A stretch of 38,955 nucleotides of DNA from an uncultured Clostridia bacterium (GTDB taxonomy: Bacteria; Bacillota; Clostridia; Christensenellales; Aristaeellaceae), in NCBI GenBank assembly GCA_934631025.1, contig CAKTXR010000023.1, forward strand, positions 1 through 38,955, read 5' to 3'. The notes under the pieces were generated by a model. That model was not told where the DNA came from. It did not search any database and saw only the letters and a list, made by a program, of their open reading frames with translations. A program made the translations under genes and the position numbers. The stretch's first letter is position 1. Each line of letters opens with the position of its first letter. This document shows positions 32,853 through 38,955 of the stretch, one piece after another.

Positions 32853-33704
32853 ATGACGCTTGAAGAACTGCACGATATACTCTACGAGCTTCTTTGCGCG
32901 GTGGACGACGCCTGCCGGGCGGAGGGCGTTTCCTATGCGCTGGACGGCGGCACCATGCTGGGCGCGATCCGGCATAAGGGCTTTATTCCGTGGGACGACG
33001 ACGTTGACATATGCGCATGGCGCAGAGATGTTCCGGCGATCAAGGCGGCGCTCAGGAAGCATCTGCCGGAATATTATCGCGTGCTCGAGGCGGAAGCGCT
33101 CGCGCCGAATTTTTACGATTTTGTGCTGCGCGTTCAGGATACGCGCCATTACTGGCATGAGCCGACCGAGGAGGATCTGGCCTACGACAACAAGCAGAAT
33201 TACGTCTGCGTGGATATATTTACGATTGTCCATTGCGCCAATACGCTGCGCGGCCGCAGACTGTATGGGCTGGCTCAGAACATCGTTTACGGTCTGGCGA
33301 TGGGGCATCGCGTGAAGCTCGATATGAGCAAGTACAAGGGCCTTCAGAAGGCGCAGGTGGGCGTGCTTTCCACAATCGGTCGTCTCATTCCGATGAAGAC
33401 CATATTCCGCTGGCACGACAGCCTCTCCAACCGCTTTGACGGCGAGAACAGAAAGTATGCGTGCGTGTGCGACGATCTGCCGCAGTATATGAATCTGCCC
33501 TATTTGAGCGAATGGTTCGATTCCACAGTGGAAAAGCCGTTCCGGGATCGGATGTTCCCCGTACACCGCGGCTATCATGAGAAAATGACGCTGGTTTACG
33601 GCGACTACATGAAGCCGCCCAAGGACAAGAGCATCTATGTTCAGCACCTGAGCGACGAGGAGCGCGCTGATTCCGAAAAGGACGCGGAGAAAAGCGCGGG
33701 CTGA
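32853..33704 (+). CDS. LicD family transferase, copy 2
   Basis: 283-residue LicD protein with DGGTMLGAIRHKGFIPWDDD at the same place as copy 1. Long runs, such as KLDMSKYKG and GDYMKPPKDKSIYVQHL, are shared, showing a tandem duplication. Differences cluster in residues 55-80, 125-145 and the charged C-terminal tail, so the copies may use different acceptors or donors. The ATG at 32853 lies 8 bp after GGGAGG and aligns with the first residue of copy 1; the ATG at 32847 is too close to the ribosome site. Confidence 0.9.
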   Translation: MTLEELHDILYELLCAVDDACRAEGVSYALDGGTMLGAIRHKGFIPWDDDVDICAWRRDVPAIKAALRKHLPEYYRVLEAEALAPNFYDFVLRVQDTRHYWHEPTEEDLAYDNKQNYVCVDIFTIVHCANTLRGRRLYGLAQNIVYGLAMGHRVKLDMSKYKGLQKAQVGVLSTIGRLIPMKTIFRWHDSLSNRFDGENRKYACVCDDLPQYMNLPYLSEWFDSTVEKPFRDRMFPVHRGYHEKMTLVYGDYMKPPKDKSIYVQHLSDEERADSEKDAEKSAG

Positions 33705-33716
33705 CGGAGGAATATT

Positions 33717-34814
33717 ATGGCATATGACTACCTGATCGTGGGCGCGGGCCTGTTCGGCGCGGTGTTCGCCCATGAGATGACCGGAAAGGGCAAGAAGTGC
33801 CTTGTGATCGACAAGAGGAATCACATCGCGGGCAACGCCTATACGGAGAAAATCGAGGGAATCAACGTCCACAAATACGGCGCGCACATATTCCACACCT
33901 CGAACGAGAGGGTGTGGGCGTATGTGAATCGCTTCGCGCGGTTCAACAACTATATCAACGCGCCGGTGGCCGTGTATAAGGACGAGCTGTACAACCTGCC
34001 CTTCAACATGAACACCTTCAGCAAAATGTGGGGCGTTAAGACGCCCGCTGAAGCGAAGGCGATCATCGCGCGGCAGGTCGAGGCCGAGCATATCGGCGAG
34101 CCGAAGAACCTCGAAGAGCAGGCGCTCAAGCTGGTCGGCCGCGACATCTATGAAAAGCTCATCAAGGGCTATACCGAAAAGCAGTGGGGACGCGACTGCA
34201 CCGAGCTGCCCGCCTTCATCATCCGCCGGCTGCCGCTGCGCTTCATCTACGACAACAACTATTTCAACGACCGCTATCAGGGCATTCCGGAGGGCGGCTA
34301 TACGGCGATGGTCGAAAAGCTGCTTGACGGCGTTGAGGTGCGCCTGAACACCGACTATTTCGAGTTCATCCGCGAGAATCCGGAGATCGCCGAAACGACG
34401 CTCTACACCGGCATGATCGACGAGTTCTTCGGCTACAGGCTGGGCGTGCTGGAGTACCGCAGCGTGCGCTTTGAGACCGAGGTGCTGGACACCGATAACT
34501 ATCAGGGCAACGCGGTGGTCAACTATACCGAGCGCGCCGTGCCCTATACGCGCGTGATCGAGCACAAGCACTTCGAGTTCGGCCGGCAGGACAAGACGGT
34601 CATATCGCGCGAGTATTCGTCCGAGTGGGCGCAGGGCGGCGATCCGTACTATCCCGTCAACAACGCGCGCAATACGGATTTGTACGCGCGCTATAAGGCG
34701 CTGGCCGATGAAACGCCCTCGGTCATATTCGGCGGCCGTCTGGGCGAGTACAAATACTACGACATGGACAAGGTGATCCTCTCCGCGCTGGAGCTGACCG
34801 AAAGGCTTGGCTGA
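33717..34814 (+). CDS. glf: UDP-galactopyranose mutase
   Basis: 365-residue flavoenzyme converting UDP-galactopyranose to UDP-galactofuranose. The FAD motif is LIVGAGLFGAVFAHEM, followed by RNHIAGNAYT, HKYGAHIFHTSNERVW and, later, FNDRYQGIPEGGYTAM, all diagnostic of Glf. Length is normal. GGAGG precedes the ATG. It ends the long operon, just before a strong terminator. The product is the donor for the GlfT2-like transferase at 16922, which ties the two ends of the locus together. Confidence 0.97.
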   Translation: MAYDYLIVGAGLFGAVFAHEMTGKGKKCLVIDKRNHIAGNAYTEKIEGINVHKYGAHIFHTSNERVWAYVNRFARFNNYINAPVAVYKDELYNLPFNMNTFSKMWGVKTPAEAKAIIARQVEAEHIGEPKNLEEQALKLVGRDIYEKLIKGYTEKQWGRDCTELPAFIIRRLPLRFIYDNNYFNDRYQGIPEGGYTAMVEKLLDGVEVRLNTDYFEFIRENPEIAETTLYTGMIDEFFGYRLGVLEYRSVRFETEVLDTDNYQGNAVVNYTERAVPYTRVIEHKHFEFGRQDKTVISREYSSEWAQGGDPYYPVNNARNTDLYARYKALADETPSVIFGGRLGEYKYYDMDKVILSALELTERLG

Positions 34815-34830
34815 GAGGGATAGATGTGAA

Positions 34831-34868
34831 AAAAGGCCCGCATTTTGGTGATGCGGGTCTTTTTTTTG
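34831..34868. terminator. Bidirectional terminator after glf
   Basis: GGCCCGCAT (34835-34843) pairs with ATGCGGGTC (34851-34859), followed by a run of T residues on the plus strand and preceded by A residues that give a T-run on the minus strand. It ends both glf and the convergent Xre gene. Confidence 0.88.
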
Positions 34869-34907
34869 TGTATTGAGCGCACTTTTGCTGGGTATAAGCA
34901 CTATTTC

Positions 34908-35126
34908 TTAATTGCTCCGGGGATAGGCGAGCTTTTCATCGGTCAGGCCGGCAAGATAGTCCATGCTGGTATCCAACGCGAGGGCAATGCGCTTGCATTG
35001 TTCGTAGGTGTAATAGCGCTTTCCGGATTCAATCTTTGAATAGTCGCTCTGATCGATTCCTGTCAGAATCTGCATTTTTACCTGCGTGTAGCCCTTTTCC
35101 TTTCGTAAATCGCGCAGTCTGGACAA
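34908..35126 (-). CDS. Xre-family transcriptional regulator
   Basis: 72-residue single-domain Cro/C1-type helix-turn-helix protein: RLRDLRKEKGYTQVKMQILT, then IDQSDYSKIESGKRYY as the recognition part. It starts at TTG 35126 after GGGAGGTGA. It is divergent from a five-gene cluster; the shared intergenic region has a CCTATTG-A-CAATAGG palindrome over both -35 boxes, the likely operator. It probably represses itself and the JAMM cluster. Confidence 0.88.
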   Translation of the reverse strand: MSRLRDLRKEKGYTQVKMQILTGIDQSDYSKIESGKRYYTYEQCKRIALALDTSMDYLAGLTDEKLAYPRSN

Positions 35127-35159
35127 ATTTTATCACCTCCCAAGAATATTATGCCAGTG

Positions 35160-35195
35160 TGACCTATTGACAATAGGGTGAAATTGACCTATAAT
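35160..35195 (+). promoter_or_regulatory. Promoter and palindromic operator of the JAMM cluster
   Basis: A consensus promoter, TTGACA (35167-35172), 17-bp spacer, TATAAT (35190-35195). A perfect palindrome CCTATTG-A-CAATAGG (35163-35177) covers the -35. TGACCTAT occurs at 35160-35167 and again at 35185-35192, 25 bp apart. On the minus strand TTGTCA in the same palindrome is the -35 for the Xre gene, with TAATAT 16 bp on. Confidence 0.75.
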
Positions 35196-35262
35196 ATAAT
35201 AAAATCGATTGAGGAGAAGGAGGCGCTGCTGCGGAAGACCATTGGGATGAAGCGAAAAAGCT

Positions 35263-35715
35263 GTGAATGGCACATTGTTTGTAAGGAGGTGGCGCATAAT
35301 ACCAACAATTGAGCTGTGGGAGAAGACGGGAAAAGGTGTGTTCAGGGTGCTGCACAGTATCAGGCCGCCTATTGAAGTGGTGGTTCTGGAAGATGCGCGG
35401 GGAAATCAGTACCCGATATTTGAGGGGAATAACGAGGTTCCTGTCGGCGTCTATAGCATACTCATTGTCCGGCCGTATGCGAAGGAGGATTCGGACGTAT
35501 TGCGGCACACGAACTGTACGGTTGAAGTGTGGCATGATGAAGACGAGGCGTATATTGTGAATATCGGAGACTTTGTGGGCGGATACATTCCGTATATGGG
35601 CGCAAACTGGGAGAAGTATGCGCAGGCCAAGGGCGATCAGCTTGTGCGCCCGGCGGGCTGGAATCCAATCTCGGCGCAGCGCATGCTGCTCGAGGCGAAA
35701 CAGCGCGTGGGCTGA
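35263..35715 (+). CDS. Unrecognised soluble protein, first gene of the JAMM cluster
   Basis: About 140-150 residues, mixed alpha/beta, no signal peptide, no family I recognise. Notable parts are ELWEKTGKGVFRVLHSIRPP, EVPVGVYSILIVRPYAKED, TVEVWHDEDEAYIVNIGDFV and a C-terminal RPAGWNPISAQRMLLEAK. The only canonical in-frame start before the conserved-looking body is GTG 35263, which has no ribosome site. An excellent AAGGAGGT (35283-35290) lies 5 to 8 bp before two consecutive ATA codons (35296-35301), so translation may really start at a rare AUA codon and give PTIELW as the N-terminus. Its single Cys (in TNCTVEV) might matter if it were an E2-like protein, but nothing else supports that. Confidence 0.65.
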   Translation: MNGTLFVRRWRIIPTIELWEKTGKGVFRVLHSIRPPIEVVVLEDARGNQYPIFEGNNEVPVGVYSILIVRPYAKEDSDVLRHTNCTVEVWHDEDEAYIVNIGDFVGGYIPYMGANWEKYAQAKGDQLVRPAGWNPISAQRMLLEAKQRVG

Positions 35716-35756
35716 TTATGAAGTCTGATGGCAGAGATTTTTAAGGAGGGACTGTT

Positions 35757-35942
35757 ATGGAAAAATCCGTTGTGAGAGCGATTGTGACCGCGAAGAAGCC
35801 GGAAAAGAAGATCAGCGTTCCGAAGGGAGTTTTTTGCAGCGATACCTTTCTCTGCGAAAACTGCGGATGCCGCGGCATTTACAAGGTCTATGGGGACACG
35901 AAAACGTGCCCCGAGTGCGGCGGCACGATGCGCCGGCAGTGA
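35757..35942 (+). CDS. Small zinc-ribbon protein (61 aa)
   Basis: 61 residues. The C-terminal half holds two knuckles, CENCGC and CPECGG, 15 or so residues apart, a classic zinc ribbon. The basic N-terminal half (VTAKKPEKKISVPKG) may be extended. AAGGAGGG lies just before the ATG. Its stop overlaps the next gene's GTG, so the two are translated together; it may be a partner or adaptor of the JAMM protein. Function unknown. Confidence 0.75.
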   Translation: MEKSVVRAIVTAKKPEKKISVPKGVFCSDTFLCENCGCRGIYKVYGDTKTCPECGGTMRRQ

Positions 35943-36427
35943 CGGTTGGCATCGGCAGGCGCGCCCTGAGAGCCATGCAATGCGAGATAGGGCGCTTCAC
36001 AGATCGTGAAACGGGCGGCGTGCTGCTTGGCTATGCTTTGGATGACGAGCTGCGCATCGTCGAGGCTGTGGACGGCGGGTATATCGGCGTGCTCAGAGAA
36101 AGCGGCAGATTCATGTACAACGCCGATTATGTCGAGCATGTGAGCAATATTCTCAGCGCGCTATACAGCCCGCCGCTTGAGCTTGTGGGCGTGTGGCACA
36201 AGCACAACCATGCGCTGCCGCCTGTTTTCTCGCAGGAGGACGAGGAGATGCATTGCCGGCTGCTGTCTCTGGTGCGGCATGATGTGTGTTCAATTCTCTT
36301 TCAGAAGCGGGAAAACAGCATGGAATATGTGATGCGCACATATTGTGTGCCGCAGACCGGCGCGTATGAGGAAGTATTGCCGCGCATCATGCAATGGAGC
36401 AATATGTGCTTTTCGAAGGAGGAATGA
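35939..36427 (+). CDS. JAMM/MPN (Prok-JAB) metalloprotease-like protein
   Basis: 162 residues with the MPN+ signature: ETGGVLLGYALDD near the N-terminus with the catalytic Glu, then GVWHKHNHALPPVFSQED, giving HxH, Ser and Asp zinc-site residues (one residue longer between HxH and Ser than the usual spacing). Prokaryotic JAB proteins remove ubiquitin-like or sulfur-carrier proteins from targets. GTG 35939 overlaps the zinc-ribbon stop (GTGA) and is preferred over the frame from 35834, which lies inside that gene. No E1, E2 or ubiquitin-like gene is visible next to it. Confidence 0.8.
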   Translation: MTVGIGRRALRAMQCEIGRFTDRETGGVLLGYALDDELRIVEAVDGGYIGVLRESGRFMYNADYVEHVSNILSALYSPPLELVGVWHKHNHALPPVFSQEDEEMHCRLLSLVRHDVCSILFQKRENSMEYVMRTYCVPQTGAYEEVLPRIMQWSNMCFSKEE

Positions 36428-36429
36428 GC

Positions 36430-36609
36430 ATGGGCGCTTTCAATAAGCTGTGCGTGTTCTGTCTGAACAAAAAGGGATTGCTGAACGAGGGATTTTATTG
36501 TGAGATTACGGGTGAGGATCTCGATCAGCAGAGCGATCTGTTCAGATTCGGCTGTGACGGCGGGTGTACTGGCCGCAAATACTGTGAGTTCTATCAGGAA
36601 GACAGATGA
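36430..36609 (+). CDS. Small Cys-rich protein (59 aa)
   Basis: 59 residues with CVFC near the start, a lone Cys in FYCEITG, then CDGGCTG and KYC: six Cys residues suggesting a bound metal. No family recognised. The ATG at 36430 has GAAGGAGG 7 bp upstream; the ATG at 36424 is too close to that site. It follows the JAMM gene by 2 bp, so it is in the same operon. Confidence 0.7.
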   Translation: MGAFNKLCVFCLNKKGLLNEGFYCEITGEDLDQQSDLFRFGCDGGCTGRKYCEFYQEDR

Positions 36610-36630
36610 TTATAAGGAGGAGAAAGCTCT

Positions 36631-36747
36631 ATGAAGTGTCCGATTTGCAATAAGGGTATGGTCATTTTTTCGACGAGCGACAAGACGACAGTATACATTT
36701 GCAGCAATCCGGAGTGCAAGCATCAGGTCGTAGAGGAAAAGAACTAA
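36631..36747 (+). CDS. Tiny zinc-ribbon protein (38 aa)
   Basis: A 38-codon gene with AAGGAGGAG before its ATG. The protein has MKCPICNKG at the start and ICSNPECKH near the end, four Cys residues in two knuckles forming a minimal zinc ribbon. Its ribosome site, position 21 bp after the preceding gene and coding-like composition support it despite the length. Last gene of the cluster. Confidence 0.72.
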   Translation: MKCPICNKGMVIFSTSDKTTVYICSNPECKHQVVEEKN

Positions 36748-37011
36748 GTCATTCGCTGGATTTGAGGGATGTATTCATAGCGGCAGCGGGATGATTGCGC
36801 CGCATGATCTATGAATCCTGTCAGACAACGTGGTTACATGGAGAATCATAAAAAGGACAGAGGACGCTGAACATGCCTCTGTCCTTTTTTGCATTGTGAG
36901 AAGCGCTTTCTCAAATGTCTTTGCAATATATCGCGATGACTTGTGTGGAAGAACGAGCCGATTCAGCCGCAATTAAACACTGACGCAGCGTCAAAGTCAA
37001 GCCTCTTCTTC
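36748..37011. other. Intergenic region with terminator
   Basis: No gene seen. It holds the cluster terminator at 36850-36890 and otherwise A+T-richer unannotated sequence before the guaA terminator. A 65-codon minus-strand frame at 36775-36972 has no ribosome site and is not called. Confidence 0.55.
36850..36890 (+). terminator. Terminator of the JAMM cluster
   Basis: AAAAAGGACAGAGG (36850-36863) pairs with CCTCTGTCCTTTTT (36876-36889), ending in a T-run. Confidence 0.88.
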
Positions 37012-37054
37012 AAAAAAACATCCCGAAAGCCCACAAAATTGGACTTTCGGGATG
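37012..37054 (-). terminator. Terminator of guaA
   Basis: On the minus strand a 15-nt stem with one mismatch (37040-37054 with 37019-37033) is followed by seven T residues (37018-37012), just after the guaA stop. Confidence 0.88.
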
Positions 37055-37070
37055 ATATTGTGCGGGATGG

Positions 37071-38609
37071 TTACTCCCACTCCACCGTTCCCGGCGGCTT
37101 CGAGGTGATGTCGTACACGACGCGATTGACGTTATCCACCTCGTTGATGATGCGGTTGGAGACGCGGCCCAGCAGGTCGTAGGGGATGCGCGCCCAGTCG
37201 GCGGTCATGAAATCGTCGGTCGTGACCGCGCGGATGGCGACCAGCTCGGCATAGGTGCGCGCGTCGCCCATCACGCCGACCGTCTTGACGCCCGGCAGCA
37301 CGGCGAAGAACTGCGCCATATGCTCGTCATAGCCGCTCTTCTTCATTTCGTCGCGCAGCACAGCGTCGGCCTCCTGAAGGATCCTCACGCGCTCGGCGGT
37401 CACCTCGCCGATGACGCGCACACCCAGTCCGGGGCCGGGGAAGGGCTGCCGCCAGACCAGCTCGTGCGGGATGCCCAGCTTTTCGCCCACGCGGCGCACT
37501 TCGTCCTTGAACAGATCCTTGAGCGGCTCGATCACGCCGCTGAAGGTGATGTCCGCGGGCATCTTGACCTGATTGTGGTGGGTCTTGATGGTGGCCGCGT
37601 CGCCCTTGCCGCTCTCGATGCGGTCGGGATAGATCGTGCCCTGCGCGAAGAAGCCGCCGCTGTAGCGCGCGCGAATCTCGTCCCAGAACACCTTGTAGAA
37701 CTCCGTGCCGATGATTTTTCGCTTCTGCTCGGGATCGGTCACGCCCTTCAAGTGCGAGAGGAACTGCTCCTGACAGTTGATGCGCACGAAGTTCATATCG
37801 AACAGGCGCGTGAACGTCTCTTCAACGAAATCGCCCTCGTCCTTGCGCATGAGACCCTGATCGACGAACACGCAGGTGAGCTTCTTGCCCACGGCGCGGC
37901 TGAGCAGCGCGGCGGCCACCGACGAATCCACGCCGCCGGACAGGCCGAGCACAACGCCCTGATCGCCAATCTGCTCGCGCAGGGACTTGACGGTCTCCTC
38001 GATGAAATTGTCCATCTGCCAGTCGCCCTTGCAGCCGCAGACGTTGAACAGGAAGTTGCCCAGAATTTTCTGGCCGTACTCGCTGTGCGTCACCTCGGGG
38101 TGGAACTGCACGGCATAGAGCCGGCGCTCGGGGTTCTCCATCGCGGCGCAGGGGCAGCTGTCGGTGCGCGCCGAGAGCCTGAAGCCCTCCGGCGGGATGG
38201 AGATATAGTCGGTGTGGCTCATCCAGCAGACGCTCTTCTCGGGCATATCCATAAAGAGCAGACTGTCGGGCGAAGTGGTCATCTCGATGCGGCCGTATTC
38301 GCGGCCCGGCGAATGCTCGATTTTGCCGCCCAGCATCCAGGCCATCAGCTGCGCGCCGTAGCATATGCCCAGCACGGGAACGCCCAGATCGAGTATGGCC
38401 GGATCGTAATGCGGCGATTCCTCCAGATAGACGCTGTTCGGGCCGCCGGTGAATATGATGCCCTTGCAATTCGCGCGCGCGATTTCCTCGAGCGGCGTGG
38501 TGTAGGGCATGATTTCACAGTAGACGTGCTGATCGCGCACGCGGCGCGCAATCAGCTGGTTATACTGCCCGCCAAAGTCCAGCACGATGATTTTTTCGGT
38601 CGCAGGCAA
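37071..38609 (-). CDS. guaA: GMP synthase (glutamine-hydrolysing)
   Basis: 512-residue enzyme that aminates XMP to GMP with glutamine and ATP. The N-terminal class I amidotransferase has GICYGAQLMAW with Cys83, and FHPEVTHSE with His170 and Glu172. The ATP-pyrophosphatase domain starts with LSGGVDSS (223-230), and the C-terminal dimerisation domain is intact to VEWE. The start is TTG 38609, which lies 9 bp after AAGGAGG; no ATG fits. It is a single housekeeping gene with its own terminator. Confidence 0.97.
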   Translation of the reverse strand: MPATEKIIVLDFGGQYNQLIARRVRDQHVYCEIMPYTTPLEEIARANCKGIIFTGGPNSVYLEESPHYDPAILDLGVPVLGICYGAQLMAWMLGGKIEHSPGREYGRIEMTTSPDSLLFMDMPEKSVCWMSHTDYISIPPEGFRLSARTDSCPCAAMENPERRLYAVQFHPEVTHSEYGQKILGNFLFNVCGCKGDWQMDNFIEETVKSLREQIGDQGVVLGLSGGVDSSVAAALLSRAVGKKLTCVFVDQGLMRKDEGDFVEETFTRLFDMNFVRINCQEQFLSHLKGVTDPEQKRKIIGTEFYKVFWDEIRARYSGGFFAQGTIYPDRIESGKGDAATIKTHHNQVKMPADITFSGVIEPLKDLFKDEVRRVGEKLGIPHELVWRQPFPGPGLGVRVIGEVTAERVRILQEADAVLRDEMKKSGYDEHMAQFFAVLPGVKTVGVMGDARTYAELVAIRAVTTDDFMTADWARIPYDLLGRVSNRIINEVDNVNRVVYDITSKPPGTVEWE

Positions 38610-38661
38610 TGCTGTGTTCCTCCTTCATAAGGTCAGCCGTGCGGAAAAAACATTATACGCT

Positions 38662-38690
38662 ATAATACACCGCGCACATCAACCCTTCAA
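38662..38690 (-). promoter_or_regulatory. Candidate guaA promoter
   Basis: On the minus strand TTGAAG (38690-38685), 17-bp spacer, TATTAT (38667-38662). A second possible -10, TATAAT (38657-38652), lies just downstream. Confidence 0.5.
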
Positions 38691-38719
38691 TGCCGTTTGT
38701 GCTAATTTTTTATGATGAG

Positions 38720-38803
38720 CCGCCGCATATTTCATAGCGCGCCGCAAAACGAAGCGTCGCTCCGCACCCATTTCGATGCGAAGCGGCTATGGTGAAGCGG
38801 CGG
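38720..38803. other. Long imperfect hairpin between guaA and the right-edge gene
   Basis: Nested complementary segments: CCGCCGC (38720-38726) with GCGGCGG (38797-38803), CATAGC (38733-38738) with GCTATG (38786-38791), and inside them CGCTCCGCA with TGCGAAGCG. It may be the terminator of the truncated minus-strand gene or a structured RNA. Confidence 0.4.
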
Positions 38804-38807
38804 TTTG

Positions 38808-38954
38808 TCAGCGCCTGCGCCGCATGATGAGAATGAGCGCTGCGATCAGCGCAATGACGGCCGCGCCGTCGAGCACGGCGGCATAGGCGATCGACGCGCC
38901 GGAGGCAGCCTGTTCAGACTGCGCGCCGAAGCTCATGCCGTTCGGAGCACGGCG
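38808..38954 (-). CDS. C-terminal end of a membrane-anchored protein (truncated by window edge)
   Basis: The last 48 codons of a minus-strand gene. They encode a Ser/Gly/Ala-rich stretch and one hydrophobic segment (AAVIALIAALILIM) ending in four Arg residues, typical of a C-terminal membrane anchor with a cytoplasmic stop-transfer tail, as in surface proteins. The rest lies beyond the window. A short complete protein from ATG near 38936 is possible but has no ribosome site. Confidence 0.55.
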   Translation of the reverse strand, partial: RRAPNGMSFGAQSEQAASGASIAYAAVLDGAAVIALIAALILIMRRRR

Positions 38955-38955
38955 G

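Noticed and set aside
31809..34901. A 1030-codon minus-strand open frame
   Set aside because: It lies fully opposite the IspD-like, LicD, LicD and glf genes and arises from G+C-rich third positions; it has no recognisable domain or ribosome site.
34908..36747. A bacterial ubiquitin-like conjugation (Bil-type) operon
   Set aside because: Only the JAMM component is recognisable; no E1, E2 or ubiquitin-like protein could be supported.

Overview
The window looks like chromosome from a high-G+C, anaerobic, spore-forming member of the Clostridia (Bacillota). Evidence: an adjacent dpaA/dpaB pair for spore dipicolinate, a monomeric [FeFe]-hydrogenase with clustered ferredoxin motifs, strong AAGGAGG ribosome sites, and vegetative promoters with TTGACA/TATAAT-like boxes 17 bp apart. 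No rRNA, tRNA, CRISPR array or transposase gene was seen. The species cannot be named from this.

Layout. 1-660: no gene, repeat-rich. 701-1984: GH29 alpha-L-fucosidase. 2033-3471 (minus): dipicolinate synthase. 3569-3856: small Cys-rich protein. 3834-10418: a promoter and cobalamin riboswitch, then a homing-endonuclease-repeat protein, a secreted DUF4430-like protein, a membrane protein with both lobes of transcobalamin/intrinsic factor (alpha6/alpha6 repeats and DUF4430), and a complete ECF transporter (T, fused A-A', S). I read this as one B12-capture and uptake system; it is the most interesting part of the window. 10422-10960: two copies of a 199/237-bp element with covarying terminal inverted repeats. 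10952-12875: a remnant-like ORF, a thioredoxin-like [2Fe-2S] protein and a group-B-like [FeFe]-hydrogenase. 13131-14317: DUF3842 protein and a lone ECF S component with a structured leader. 14372-15202 (minus): HAD phosphatase.

15402-34814 is a large surface-polysaccharide locus on the plus strand. It has a Wzm/Wzt-type ABC exporter, a GlfT2-like galactofuranosyltransferase with UDP-galactopyranose mutase at the far end, two polytopic GT-C-like proteins, a GtrB-like polyprenyl-phosphate glycosyltransferase, a Wzx-like flippase and a GT2 enzyme. It also has CDP-sugar genes rfbF, rfbG and rfbH with an acetolactate-synthase-like ThDP enzyme, which together suggest a branched-chain CDP-3,6-dideoxyhexose of the yersiniose type. 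An IspD/TarI-like cytidylyltransferase is followed by two tandem LicD-family transferases, suggesting a CDP-polyol or similar phosphodiester decoration.

34908-36747 is a visibly more A+T-rich module between terminators: an Xre regulator divergent from five small genes that include a JAMM/MPN metalloprotease-like protein and three tiny Cys-rich proteins. A palindrome covers both divergent -35 boxes. 37071-38609 (minus) is guaA, and a truncated membrane-anchored protein runs off the right edge.
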